This document shows, piece after piece, positions 16,589 through 25,963 of a stretch of 64,000 bases of DNA; position 1 is the stretch's first letter; the number at the start of each line of letters is the position of its first letter. The translations under genes and the position numbers were made by a program. This stretch comes from Novosphingobium acidiphilum DSM 19966. Its GTDB lineage: Bacteria > Pseudomonadota > Alphaproteobacteria > Sphingomonadales > Sphingomonadaceae. The stretch is taken from NCBI RefSeq assembly GCF_000429005.1, contig NZ_AUBA01000008.1, forward strand, positions 1 through 64,000, read 5' to 3'. Below the pieces are notes generated by a model, which worked only from the letters and a program-made list of their open reading frames with translations, searched no databases and was not told where the DNA came from.

Positions 16589-17750
16589 CGCCGGCCTTTG
16601 TGCCGTGGACGGTCGGCTCTGCCGCCGCAGCGGCCTGCGGCGGCAGCACCGTGGTGGTGGTGCCCGGCGCATCGACAATGACCTTGTCGCTTTGCGCCAG
16701 CACGCGTTCCATTGTCGCGTAATACATCTGCCGCCGGGTGATCTCGGGTGCCTGGCGATATTGCGCCTCGATCTGGTCGAATGCGCCCGCTTCGCCCTGG
16801 GCGTGGGCAATCCACTGGCGCGACCAGCTGCGCGCCTGGTCGGCTTCGCCAGCCGCATCGGTGCGGGCGGCGGCAACGGCGTGCATCGCCTCGGCCACGC
16901 GCTGCGGGGGATCGGCGCGGCGGATATCGATGCCATCGATGACGATGCCTGCCTGATACCCGTCGAGCACCGTTTGCAGACGGCGCGCCGCTTCGCGTCC
17001 GATGCGGTTGCGACCGGGGCCGATGGCTGCGGGGAAATCCATCCCGGCCAGGGTCGCACGCATCGCAGTATCGGCCGCCAGCCGCAACGTGGTATCGGGA
17101 CTGGCCAGCGCCAGCGCGTGGCGGCGCAGATCGCCGATCCGCCAGCGCACTTCGTAGGCCATATCGACCGCGCCGCCATCGCGGGTCATCATCAGATGTT
17201 CGCCGGACCCGTCTGGCAGCGTGAGCCGCCGCATCGTGGTGACATCTTCGATGTAGGCGGTGCCGATCGGCCAGGGCCAGCTGACCGCCACGCCAGGGCC
17301 CTGTACCGGTCCCCATGCACCCAGCGTGGCGACGATGGCCTGGTCGTGCGCGCCGACCGGATGCAGCGACGTCGCCCCCAGCCACACCAGCCCGGCGGCA
17401 GCGGCCAGCCACACGGTCCGGCGTGTGTCCGGCAAAGGCAGCCTGGTCCCGACCAGACGCCTTGCCACATCAAGCGCGGCCAGTGTGCCGGGCGCGGTTG
17501 CCCCGCGCCGGGGCGGGCGGGGGGCACTGCGGGGTCGCGAATGGTCCCAGGGGCCGGGAATGCGTGGCGCAGTCGTGTCGGGCGCTGGCGCGGGTGCGGG
17601 TGCGGCTTCGCCCTCGACCGGTGCGGCACAATCGGGATCGCGCAGCGCTGGCGCGGTTTCTGCGCCGCCCCACGGGCTGTCATGCTGGGCCACGCCAAGA
17701 CCGTCATTTGCCGGCCTATCGGTGGCCTTACCCCTGTCAAGACCATTCAT
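16578..17750 (-). CDS. hflK: FtsH protease activity modulator HflK
   Basis: 390 aa. The N-terminus carries the HflK mark DSPWGG (near residue 24), then a long Pro/Ala-rich cytoplasmic stretch (about 40-85), a membrane helix (about 112-130), and the SPFH domain with the AWGPVQGPGV strand and an extended helical region (RSWSRQWIAHAQGEA). It is the partner of HflC. ATG 17750 was chosen because the DSPWGG mark follows it closely; a further in-frame ATG at 17843 adds unconserved residues. It is divergent from apbC with about 110 bases between. Confidence 0.9.
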   Translation of the reverse strand: MNGLDRGKATDRPANDGLGVAQHDSPWGGAETAPALRDPDCAAPVEGEAAPAPAPAPDTTAPRIPGPWDHSRPRSAPRPPRRGATAPGTLAALDVARRLVGTRLPLPDTRRTVWLAAAAGLVWLGATSLHPVGAHDQAIVATLGAWGPVQGPGVAVSWPWPIGTAYIEDVTTMRRLTLPDGSGEHLMMTRDGGAVDMAYEVRWRIGDLRRHALALASPDTTLRLAADTAMRATLAGMDFPAAIGPGRNRIGREAARRLQTVLDGYQAGIVIDGIDIRRADPPQRVAEAMHAVAAARTDAAGEADQARSWSRQWIAHAQGEAGAFDQIEAQYRQAPEITRRQMYYATMERVLAQSDKVIVDAPGTTTTVLPPQAAAAAEPTVHGTKAGDGH

Positions 17751-17860
17751 AGGTCCGGTTATAGGGTGCCTGCCCCAGAAAAACAGGTCTCGTTCCCTTT
17801 TTTCCTTTGCTAGGGGGTGTCCCGATAGGGCGAATTTCAACACGGGACCGGATTGACACG

Positions 17861-18826
17861 ATGACTGATGTTTCTGCGCTGGAACGTGCGCTGCGTGACG
17901 TGGCCGGCGCGCGTATCCAGGCGGTGCGCCTTGCGGCCGATGGCTCTGCCAGCGCGGTGGTCGATGCCGAGGGCCTGACCGATGCGGCGCGCACCGAACT
18001 GGAACGCGCTTTGCAGGCAGCTGCGGCGCAAGCCGGGGTCCAGACGTTGCGCGTGGGCATGTCGGCCGCGCGCCGCAAACGGCGGATCATCGCCGTCGGT
18101 TCGGGCAAAGGTGGCGTCGGCAAATCGACGCTGTCGGCCAATCTGGCCATTGCGCTGCACCGGCTGGGGCGCCCCACGGGGCTGGTCGATGCCGATATCT
18201 ACGGCCCGTCGCAGGCGCGCCTGTTCGCCACCGAAGACCAGCGGCCCGAGGCAAAGGACAAACAGCTGATCCCGGTGATGAGCCGGTTTGGCGTGCCGAT
18301 GCTGTCGATGGCGCATCTGGTCCGTCCCGGTCAGCCGATTGCCTGGCGCGGCCCGATGGTGGGCAATGCACTGGGCCAGCTGCTCGATGCCGACTGGGGC
18401 ACCGCCGAAGTGATCGTGGTCGACCTGCCGCCGGGCACCGGCGACGTGCAATTGACCATGCTGCAGAAATACAAACCGGCCGGCGCGGTGATCGTGTCGA
18501 CCCCGCAGGATCTGGCGCTGATCGATGCCACCCGCGCGATCGGCCTGTTCGAACAAGGCGGGGTGCCGCTGATCGGGATGGTTGAAAACATGGCCGGCTA
18601 TCTGTGCCCGCATTGTGGCGAAGCCAGCGATCCGTTTGGCCATGGCGGGGCCGAAGATGCGGCGAAGACCGGCGGGTTGCCCTTTCTCGGGCGTATCCCG
18701 CTGGCGCTGGCAATTCGCGAGGGCAGCGATGCGGGCGAGCCGCCGGCGGCAGGCAGCGGCCCGCTGGCCGATGCCTATATGGCGATCGCGCGCCAGATCG
18801 CCGGCTGGCTGGACACGCACGGCTGA
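17861..18826 (+). CDS. apbC: Mrp/ApbC family P-loop ATPase, iron-sulfur carrier
   Basis: 321 aa. The N-terminal 70 residues look like a reduced MIP18/DUF59 domain. The deviant P-loop GSGKGGVGKST lies at about 80-90 and the cluster-bridging CPHC motif at 249-252. It binds and hands over Fe-S clusters to target proteins in the cytoplasm. The stop overlaps the start of the next gene (TGATG), a second molybdenum-hydroxylase large subunit. This coupling hints at cluster or cofactor supply to an Fe-S flavo- or molybdo-enzyme, but that is inference. Confidence 0.9.
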   Translation: MTDVSALERALRDVAGARIQAVRLAADGSASAVVDAEGLTDAARTELERALQAAAAQAGVQTLRVGMSAARRKRRIIAVGSGKGGVGKSTLSANLAIALHRLGRPTGLVDADIYGPSQARLFATEDQRPEAKDKQLIPVMSRFGVPMLSMAHLVRPGQPIAWRGPMVGNALGQLLDADWGTAEVIVVDLPPGTGDVQLTMLQKYKPAGAVIVSTPQDLALIDATRAIGLFEQGGVPLIGMVENMAGYLCPHCGEASDPFGHGGAEDAAKTGGLPFLGRIPLALAIREGSDAGEPPAAGSGPLADAYMAIARQIAGWLDTHG

Positions 18827-21165
18827 TGCCGGTGCCGCGCGCCCTTTCGCGTCGCACCGTGCTGGTGGGTGCTGGCGCAGCGGGCGCGCTGGTGATCGGG
18901 CTGGCGATGGTGCCGCGCCGCTATCGCGCGCCGCTGGCGGCAGGCGAGGGCGAACACGTGATTGACGGGCTGATCCGCCTGTCACGCGATGGCACGGTCA
19001 GCGTGGCGGTGCCCGCGCTTGAAATGGGGCAGGGGATTACCACGCTGGCCGCGCAGATCGTTGCGGTGGAACTGGGCGCGGACTGGCGCCGGGTGGGGGT
19101 AGAGCCCGCCCCGGTCAGCCGGTTTTATGCCGATCCGGTGATCGCCGCCGCGTGGGCGACGATGTGGCTGCCACGCGCACTGGCCGGGGTGCCCTGGCTG
19201 AGCGATGCCCCGGACGACGCGCTGGTGCGGTACAAGGCGGACAGCCAGCCGGTGGTGATGACCGCCTGCGGCACGACGCTGGCCGTGTTCGAACCGCGGC
19301 TGCGGCTGGCGGCGGCTGCATTGCGTGCGGCGCTGATCGCGGCGGGCGCGGCGCAGGCCGGCGTGCCGGTGGCATCGTGCGACACGCGCGACCATCATGT
19401 GGTGTGCGGCAAACAGCGGTTTGGCTTTGCCAGCCTGATCGATGCGGCGCTTGCGTCAACCCCGCCGTCGGCACCACCCTTGCGCGCAGCACCCTTGCGC
19501 GCAGCACCCGCGCGCGAGCCGGCCGAGGCCGTACCCGGCCCCACCGCCGCGCCCGATTTTCCCCGCCTTGACCTGCCCGCCAAGGTCGATGGCAGCCTGG
19601 TGTTCGCCGCCGATCTGCGCCTGCCCGGTATGGTCCATGCGGCGATCGCGCACGGACCGCAGGGGCATTGCCACCTGGCCAGCCACGATGCCGCCGCTGC
19701 GCGTTCGGTACCAGGCCTGATCGCGGTGGTGCGCAGCGAACGCTGGCTGGCCGCCGTGGGCAAAACCTGGCATGCCGCCGATCGCGCGCTGACGGCCATG
19801 GACCCGCTGTTCCGCATCGATCCGCACGGCGATGGCCGCGTGGTCGACAGCGCAGCGATCGATGCCGCGCTCGACACTGCGCTGCGGCACGGCAGCGCCA
19901 CCCGGATCGCCGCCGAGGGCGATCCCGACCCGCTGCTGGCGCATCCCGCGCTGAGCGCGCGCTATGACATCGAACCCGCGCTCCACGCCCCGCTCGAACC
20001 CGCCTGCGCCACCGCGCGGATCAGCCACGGGCAGCTGGAACTGTGGATCGCCACGCAGGCGCCCGAGGCGGCGGCGCAGGCGGCGGCGCGCGGTGCGGGC
20101 GTGGGGCGCGATGCGGTCACCGTTTACCCGTTGGCCGCCGGCGGCAGCTTTGACGCGCGGCTGGATGTACGCATCGCCGAACAGGTCGCGGTGATCGCGC
20201 GCGAAACCGGCAGGCCGGTGCAGCTGACCTGGTCACGCTGGCAGGAAACGCTGGCCGGGTATCCCCGCGCCCCGGCCAGCGCCATGCTGAGCGCGGCCTT
20301 CGACCCGGCCCGACAACACCTGATCGGATGGCGCGCGCGGATCGCCACGCCATCCAGCGGGGTGGAAACCGGCGCGCGGCTGTTTGGCGGCCGCGATGCC
20401 CACACCGCGCAAGGCCTGGCCAATGGCACGGCCGACCCGCTGGCCGTGGCAGGGGGCCTGCCGATCTATGCCATGCCCGCCCGCGCGCTCGACCATGTGC
20501 CGGTCGCAATCAGCCTGCCGGTCGGCCGGCTGCGCGGGGGGGCCCATGCCCAGACCGCGTTCATGACCGAAAGCTTCATCGACGAATGCGCGCATTTCGC
20601 CGGCGCCGAGCCGCTGTCGTTCCGCGTGACCATGTTGGGCAGCCAGCCGCGTCTGGTGGCATGCCTGCAAGGCGCCGCAAGCCTGGCCATGTGGGGCGGG
20701 GGTGGCAATGGGTCGGGGCAGGGCATTGCCTGCCACACCATGACCCTGAACGCCCCCGAAGGCCCGCGTGCCGGGCATATCGCCGTGGTGGTCAGCGCGC
20801 ATATGCAGGGCAGCGCCATCCGCGTCGACAGCGTGGCGGCCTATTGCGATATTGGCCGCATCATCAACCGTGATATCGCGCGCCAGCAGATCGAGGGCGG
20901 GCTGATGTTCGGCATCGCCCATGCGCTGGGTGGCAGCGCGCGATGGAACGCAGGCCTGCCACAGGCGGGCCGACTGGCCGGTCTTGGCCTGCCGCTGCTG
21001 GCCGATTGCCCCAAGGTTGCGGTTGCCTTTGCCACCAGCGACGCCGAACCGTTCGACCCGGGTGAGCTGGGCATGGTTGCCATCGCGCCGGCAATCGGCA
21101 ACGCTCTGTTTTCTGCCAGCGGGATACGTTTTCGTCGCCTGCCGTTCCTGTCCGAAGGACTTTGA
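18826..21165 (+). CDS. second molybdopterin-dependent oxidoreductase large subunit (xanthine oxidase family)
   Basis: 779 aa. A twin-arginine-like signal (SRRTVLVGAGAAG, from residue 8) is followed by the tandem domains of the isoquinoline 1-oxidoreductase beta group (RLSRDGTVSVAVPALEMGQG; later GGSFDARLDVR). The C-terminal glutamate loop is present as GELGMVAIAPA rather than the usual GEPGLPPAAPA. The ATG shares a base with the apbC stop (TGATG). No 2Fe-2S subunit is adjacent, unlike the operon at 726-3385. A low-complexity segment with repeated AAPLRAAP lies near residue 225. The substrate is unknown. Confidence 0.82.
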   Translation: MPVPRALSRRTVLVGAGAAGALVIGLAMVPRRYRAPLAAGEGEHVIDGLIRLSRDGTVSVAVPALEMGQGITTLAAQIVAVELGADWRRVGVEPAPVSRFYADPVIAAAWATMWLPRALAGVPWLSDAPDDALVRYKADSQPVVMTACGTTLAVFEPRLRLAAAALRAALIAAGAAQAGVPVASCDTRDHHVVCGKQRFGFASLIDAALASTPPSAPPLRAAPLRAAPAREPAEAVPGPTAAPDFPRLDLPAKVDGSLVFAADLRLPGMVHAAIAHGPQGHCHLASHDAAAARSVPGLIAVVRSERWLAAVGKTWHAADRALTAMDPLFRIDPHGDGRVVDSAAIDAALDTALRHGSATRIAAEGDPDPLLAHPALSARYDIEPALHAPLEPACATARISHGQLELWIATQAPEAAAQAAARGAGVGRDAVTVYPLAAGGSFDARLDVRIAEQVAVIARETGRPVQLTWSRWQETLAGYPRAPASAMLSAAFDPARQHLIGWRARIATPSSGVETGARLFGGRDAHTAQGLANGTADPLAVAGGLPIYAMPARALDHVPVAISLPVGRLRGGAHAQTAFMTESFIDECAHFAGAEPLSFRVTMLGSQPRLVACLQGAASLAMWGGGGNGSGQGIACHTMTLNAPEGPRAGHIAVVVSAHMQGSAIRVDSVAAYCDIGRIINRDIARQQIEGGLMFGIAHALGGSARWNAGLPQAGRLAGLGLPLLADCPKVAVAFATSDAEPFDPGELGMVAIAPAIGNALFSASGIRFRRLPFLSEGL

Positions 21166-21228
21166 AAGCGTGATGACAAAACGTCCGAACCGGTCTTTGT
21201 CCGAAATCACGCCACAGCAAGGATTCTG

Positions 21229-22260
21229 ATGCCTGTTTCCAATCCGCCGCACTGGCCTGCCGATCACCCGCGCGTTGCCACGGGGCGCGTGGGCGTGTTG
21301 CTGGTCAATCTGGGCACACCCGATGCGCCCGATACACGCTCGGTGTCCCGTTATCTCAAACAGTTCCTGTCGGACCGGCGCGTAGTGGAAATCCCCGTGC
21401 TGATCTGGCAACCGATCCTGCGCGGGATCATCCTCAACACCCGGCCCAAGAAATCGGCGCACGCCTATGCCCAGGTCTGGACCGAAGACGGTTCACCGCT
21501 GGCCGCGATCACCGCGGCGCAGGCGCGCGCGTTGCAGGCGCGGATGGGCGATGCGGTCGTGGTGCGCCACGCCATGCGCTATGGCAAACCGCCGATCGCC
21601 GACCAGCTCGACGCGCTGGTCGCCGAAGGCTGCGAACGCATCCTGATCGCGCCGCTCTATCCGCACTATTCGGGCGCCACCACCGCCAGCGTGCTGGACG
21701 ATGCGGCACGCTGGATCCTGCGCACGCGGCGCCTGCCCGCGCTGCGCACGCTGCCGCCCTATCATGATGATCCGGGCTATATTGTAGCGCTGCACCAGGA
21801 TCTGTCGCGCCAGATCGCAGCGCTCGATTTCGCACCCGAACTGTTGATGCTGAGCTATCACGGCATGCCCGAACGCACCTTGCACATGGGCGATCCCTAT
21901 CACTGCCATTGCCGCAAGACCTCGCGGCTGTTGGGCGATGCCTTTGCTGCCACGCATCCGGACTTGCGGCTGATGACCACGTTCCAGTCGCGTTTCGGGC
22001 GCGCCAAATGGCTGGAACCGGCCACCGACGAGATGCTGATGGCCGAAGCGCGCGCCGGAACCCGCCGCGTGGCGATCGCCGCGCCAGGCTTTTCCGCCGA
22101 CTGTCTGGAAACGCTGGAGGAACTGGCAATCCGCGGGCGCGAGGAATTCACGGGTGCCGGCGGCACCGAATTTGCGGCGCTGGGCTGCCTGAACGCGGGC
22201 ACAGACGGCATGGCACTGCTCGACGCGATGGTACGGCGCGAGCTGTCGGGGTGGATCTGA
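21229..22260 (+). CDS. hemH: ferrochelatase
   Basis: 343 aa. The last step of haem synthesis, inserting ferrous iron into protoporphyrin IX. The family signature is seen in GVLLVNLGTPDAP, PLYPHYSGATTAS, the conserved active-site His in LSYHGMPERT, QSRFGRAKWLEP and the Glu in GFSADCLETLEEL. Short distance (63 bases) and shared strand suggest transcription with the upstream oxidoreductase gene. Another haem gene, hemB, lies at 49245-50237. Confidence 0.95.
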   Translation: MPVSNPPHWPADHPRVATGRVGVLLVNLGTPDAPDTRSVSRYLKQFLSDRRVVEIPVLIWQPILRGIILNTRPKKSAHAYAQVWTEDGSPLAAITAAQARALQARMGDAVVVRHAMRYGKPPIADQLDALVAEGCERILIAPLYPHYSGATTASVLDDAARWILRTRRLPALRTLPPYHDDPGYIVALHQDLSRQIAALDFAPELLMLSYHGMPERTLHMGDPYHCHCRKTSRLLGDAFAATHPDLRLMTTFQSRFGRAKWLEPATDEMLMAEARAGTRRVAIAAPGFSADCLETLEELAIRGREEFTGAGGTEFAALGCLNAGTDGMALLDAMVRRELSGWI

Positions 22261-22263
22261 CCG

Positions 22264-22632
22264 CTATTTGGCCCAGGGTTGCAGCTGGCAGCCCCAGCCT
22301 TCGCGATACACCGCGGTCTGGTGGGCAATCAGCGGATAGCTGGCGGTTACGCTGTGGGCCGCCGGGTCTTCGCTCAGGCTGACCCAGCCGACCGCGCCTT
22401 CCATGTCCTTGTGGCAATCGGCCAGATTGCGCCCGCCCAGATAACGGCACGAACAGGCCACGCGCGCGCCATAGGCCGCGCCGGTCTGCGCATAGCGGCC
22501 GGCCGGGTTCCAGATCCACGCCAGCCCGGCAATCAGCAGCGCGATCAGTGCCAGCGCAATCATCCGTCGCAGCGGGCGGCGCGGCGGCTGCACGCTGTCT
22601 GGCACGGAACCCTGATAATTGGTGCTTGTCAT
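22264..22632 (-). CDS. hypothetical membrane-anchored protein with Cys motif, 122 aa
   Basis: A short cytoplasmic N-terminus, one membrane helix (about 23-41), then an extracytoplasmic domain with a compact cysteine motif: ACSCRYLGGRNLADCHKDME and a final GC in REGWGCQL. The four cysteines suggest disulfides or metal binding. I do not know the family. It is head-to-head with the lipoprotein serine hydrolase (51 bases between starts), so the two may share a control region. Its stop lies 3 bases from the hemH stop. Confidence 0.7.
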   Translation of the reverse strand: MTSTNYQGSVPDSVQPPRRPLRRMIALALIALLIAGLAWIWNPAGRYAQTGAAYGARVACSCRYLGGRNLADCHKDMEGAVGWVSLSEDPAAHSVTASYPLIAHQTAVYREGWGCQLQPWAK

Positions 22633-22683
22633 GTGGAGTTACCCATTGCCCGGCGCGTCGATCTTTGTGAAGGATCGGGAACG

Positions 22684-23802
22684 ATGATTCCCAACCGCCG
22701 TTTCCTTATCGCCCCCCTTGCGCTCGTGCCAGCGCTGATCGCCTGCCAATCCGCGCCGGTGGCACCACCGCTGGCGCCGCAGGCGCAGGCGGCAGTCGTG
22801 GCCGATCCAGGCACGACCTCGCGCGCCGATCTGGCCCGCAGCATCGACGCGCTGTTCACCGCGCCCGAGGCGGGCGAAACGCGCGCCTTGCTGGTGTGGC
22901 GCGACGGGCGACCGATCGCCGAACGCTATGGCCCGGGGTATGACCGCAACACCCGTTTCATCAGCTGGTCGATGGCCAAATCGGTAACCGGGGTGCTGAT
23001 CGGCATGCTGGTGTCCGACGGACGGCTGCGGCTGGATGATTCGGTGCCGATCCCGCTGTGGCAGCGCCCCGGCGATCCCCGCGGCGAGATCACCTTGCGC
23101 CAGCTGTTGCAGATGCGATCGGGACTGCACCATGTCGAGGCGGGCGATCCGCCCTATGACTCGGACGAAGTGCGCATGCTGTTCCTTGATGGCCGCGACG
23201 ATATGGCCCGCTATGCCGAGGCGCAGCCGCTGCAATATGACGCCGGGCGCAAATGGGTCTATTCCACCAACACCAGCGTGATCCTGGCCGACCTGGCCGC
23301 ACGCGTGCTGGCGCCCGGCGGCAATCCCGAGATGCGGCGGCGCGCCGTGCTCGATTATCTGCACACGCGACTGTTCGATCCGGTCGGCATGCGGTCGGCC
23401 ACCCCCGAATTCGACGCCGCGGGCACGATGATCGGCGGCAGCGCGATCCACGCCACCGCGCGCGACTGGGCGCTGTTCGGCGAATTCCTGCGCCATCGCG
23501 GCGCGGCCGGCGGGGTGCAGCTGGTGCCGCGTCAGTGGATCGATTTCATGACCACGCCCTCCCCGCGTGAGGCGCAGTACGGCGCGCAGATCTGGCTCAA
23601 TCGCAAGGCGACAGTCGGCGATGCCTCGCTGTTTCCCGGGCGCGGTCCTGCCGACCTGTTCGCCTGCGAAGGGCATCTGGGCCAATATGTGCTGGTATCG
23701 CCTTCGCGCAGGCTGGTGGTGGTGCGCCTGGGCATGACGCCCGAGGATCATCTGGACAAAGTGACGTCAAAGCTGGGCGATATCGTCGGGCTGTTCCGCT
23801 GA
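22684..23802 (+). CDS. serine hydrolase lipoprotein (class C beta-lactamase family)
   Basis: 372 aa. A lipoprotein signal has the lipobox LIAC with Cys21. The beta-lactamase/DD-peptidase fold has the SxxK nucleophile Ser96-Met-Ala-Lys99 (SWSMAKS), a YSTN box and a C-terminal segment lacking an obvious KTG (CEGHLGQYV occupies that place). It is most likely a penicillin-binding esterase or peptidase at the membrane rather than a true beta-lactamase. The ATG at 22684 directly precedes the signal. The 3' end overlaps the convergent permease gene by 36 bases. Confidence 0.82.
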   Translation: MIPNRRFLIAPLALVPALIACQSAPVAPPLAPQAQAAVVADPGTTSRADLARSIDALFTAPEAGETRALLVWRDGRPIAERYGPGYDRNTRFISWSMAKSVTGVLIGMLVSDGRLRLDDSVPIPLWQRPGDPRGEITLRQLLQMRSGLHHVEAGDPPYDSDEVRMLFLDGRDDMARYAEAQPLQYDAGRKWVYSTNTSVILADLAARVLAPGGNPEMRRRAVLDYLHTRLFDPVGMRSATPEFDAAGTMIGGSAIHATARDWALFGEFLRHRGAAGGVQLVPRQWIDFMTTPSPREAQYGAQIWLNRKATVGDASLFPGRGPADLFACEGHLGQYVLVSPSRRLVVVRLGMTPEDHLDKVTSKLGDIVGLFR

Positions 23803-25125
23803 TCGGCAGGACCTGACGCGGTCGCGTCGCGACAATCGCATCGAACCGTAGATCGGTGCGCCCGCGGCCAGCAGCACCAGGCCCCAGGCATCTGCGCGCA
23901 GGCCCAGCCCCCACACCATCCACGCGACATAGCCCGCCGCCAGCATTGCCGCAGCGGCCAGCACCGGCTCGCCACGGACCAGCTTCAGCGCCGCCAGCGC
24001 ACTGGCGAAATAGGCCAGCATGCCCGCCGCCAGGCTGATCTCGATCACCGCGGCGAACAGGTTTGCGGTGCTGCCCGAATAATTCAGCAGCATCACGGCA
24101 CTCAACAGAACCCCCGACACCACATGCGCGCGCGCGGGTGTGCCTTGCGGCGTTTCCCGGCCGAACCACGCCGGGAACACTCCGCCGTGTGCCATTGCCC
24201 AGGGCATCTCGCCCTGCAGCAGGGTAAATCCGTTCAACGCGCCCACCGCGCTGATCGCGGCAAACACGGCCATCGCACCGGCCGCAAGTGGCCCAAAACT
24301 GCGCCCCAGAAAATCGGCGACCGGCGCCGGCGATTGCGCAAGCACCTGCGATGGCACGAAATAAAGCAGCGTCGCGGCAATCGAAAAATAGACCACCCCG
24401 GTAAAGGCCGTGCCCAGCATCGTGGCGCGCGGTACGTTGCGTTCGGGATCGCGCACTTTGTCGGCGGGCACAGTCGCCGCCTCAACCCCCAGAAAACCCC
24501 AGAACGTCAGTGCTGCCGCCTGCGCAACCCGTGCGCCGCTCAGTGGAACTGCAACGGGTGGAACCGCCGCCACATGCGCTGCCGGCAACAGATACCACGC
24601 ACCCAGCAGCATCACCAACGCCAGCGGAACCAGTTTGGCAACCGCGGTGACCACTTGCACATGACCGGCCAGCGCCACGCCGCGCACGTTTACATAAACC
24701 AGCGCCCAGACCAGTGCCAAAGCGGCACCCGCCGCCATCGCCGGCTGGCGCAGGAACACCAGGGGGCTGCTCAGCGCGCTGATCGCCGCCACGGCAATCG
24801 CGGCATTGCCCGTCCACACCGAAACCCAATAGCTCCAGGCCACGGCAAAGCCGGCCCCGGGACCAAACGCCGCCCCGACATAGGCATAAGGTCCGCCCGC
24901 CTTGGGAATTTTTGCGGACAGACTCGCAAACACCCAGGCCAGCGACAATGCGCCCACGATCGTGGCCGCCCACCCGAACAGCGCGTTCAAGCCAAGCGGC
25001 GCCAATGTGGCCGGCAGCAGGTAAACGCCCGAACCGATCATGTTGCCCACCACCAGGGCAAGCACCATGCCAAATCCAAGCGCCCGTTTGCCGGTGTTCC
25101 CCGATCCAGTCACGCCCCCGCCCAT
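23767..25125 (-). CDS. APC-family amino acid permease or antiporter next to ddaH
   Basis: 452 aa with about 12 membrane helices. Helix 1 has the GNMIGSGVYLLPATLAPLG motif of the arginine/agmatine (AdiC) and cationic amino-acid exchanger branch. It starts 10 bases after the dimethylarginine hydrolase gene, so one transcript is likely. I infer transport of arginine derivatives, citrulline or the released amine. ATG 25125 is preferred over 25182 because the latter would overlap ddaH and adds Cys-rich unconserved residues. Confidence 0.82.
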   Translation of the reverse strand: MGGGVTGSGNTGKRALGFGMVLALVVGNMIGSGVYLLPATLAPLGLNALFGWAATIVGALSLAWVFASLSAKIPKAGGPYAYVGAAFGPGAGFAVAWSYWVSVWTGNAAIAVAAISALSSPLVFLRQPAMAAGAALALVWALVYVNVRGVALAGHVQVVTAVAKLVPLALVMLLGAWYLLPAAHVAAVPPVAVPLSGARVAQAAALTFWGFLGVEAATVPADKVRDPERNVPRATMLGTAFTGVVYFSIAATLLYFVPSQVLAQSPAPVADFLGRSFGPLAAGAMAVFAAISAVGALNGFTLLQGEMPWAMAHGGVFPAWFGRETPQGTPARAHVVSGVLLSAVMLLNYSGSTANLFAAVIEISLAAGMLAYFASALAALKLVRGEPVLAAAAMLAAGYVAWMVWGLGLRADAWGLVLLAAGAPIYGSMRLSRRDRVRSCRSAEQPDDIAQL

Positions 25126-25135
25126 CGATCGGACA

Positions 25136-25930
25136 TCAGATCGCAGGCGTGAACCGCAACGACAGACACGACATGCCCCCATCGATTTTGGCGCATTCGC
25201 CGTTGTCGACCGTCACGACATCAAAACCGTGCCCGGACAAGATCTTCGCGGTTTGCGCATAACCCGACGGCATGATCACCACGTCGTTGACGCGGATTGC
25301 ATTGGCACAGGCATCTTCGCCTTCGGCGGTTTCAATCACCGTGTAATCGGCGAAACAGCCGCTGGCATTCAGGCGCGGCGTGGCCAGAATGGTCCGGTGA
25401 TCCAGCAACGAACAGTCGGTCTTGAAATGCAACACGCCCGGCGGTGTGATGACCTCGCGCACGCGGTGCCCCCAGGCATTGGCGATACGCGTCAGCTCGG
25501 CAATCCCTGCGGCATCGGTACGGGCTGAGCGCCCCACCAGAATTTCCCGCTCGGTGACCAGGATGTCGCCGCCTTCGACAAACCCCGGCCCGGTGATCGT
25601 TTCAATCCGGCTGAAGAATTGCGCGAGATGCGGCGCCATCGCGCTTGCCTCACCCAGCCTGGTAACCGCGCCGGGACGCAGCACGATGGCGCCCTGAGGC
25701 AGGCACAAGGTGGTGTCTTCGACAAAGCAGCTGTCGGGAAACTGGTCGATGGGGGCCAGTTCGTGGACTGTCACCCCGGCCTTTTGCAGCGCCGCGACAT
25801 AGTCGCCATGATGGGCGGTTATCCGGTCGAAATCGGGGTTTCCCTGGTCGACCGCACGCAGTCCGTCGCAGATCGTCGATGGAGGCCGGCGCGTGATGGC
25901 ATGCGTAAACTGGTAGGAATGGTACGGCAT
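25136..25930 (-). CDS. ddaH: dimethylarginine dimethylaminohydrolase
   Basis: 264 aa, close to the Pseudomonas enzyme in length. Catalytic residues line up: Cys255 in GGMSCLSLRF, His168 in LHFKTDCS and Glu119 in VEGGDI; the substrate loop PDSCFVED is at 65-72. It hydrolyses N-methylated arginines to citrulline and methylamines in the cytoplasm. It is the first gene of a pair with the APC permease. An arginine deiminase is less likely, given the short length. Confidence 0.88.
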   Translation of the reverse strand: MPYHSYQFTHAITRRPPSTICDGLRAVDQGNPDFDRITAHHGDYVAALQKAGVTVHELAPIDQFPDSCFVEDTTLCLPQGAIVLRPGAVTRLGEASAMAPHLAQFFSRIETITGPGFVEGGDILVTEREILVGRSARTDAAGIAELTRIANAWGHRVREVITPPGVLHFKTDCSLLDHRTILATPRLNASGCFADYTVIETAEGEDACANAIRVNDVVIMPSGYAQTAKILSGHGFDVVTVDNGECAKIDGGMSCLSLRFTPAI

Positions 25931-25963
25931 CCGCGCCCCTTGCAGAATTGGCCTTGCGATCGT

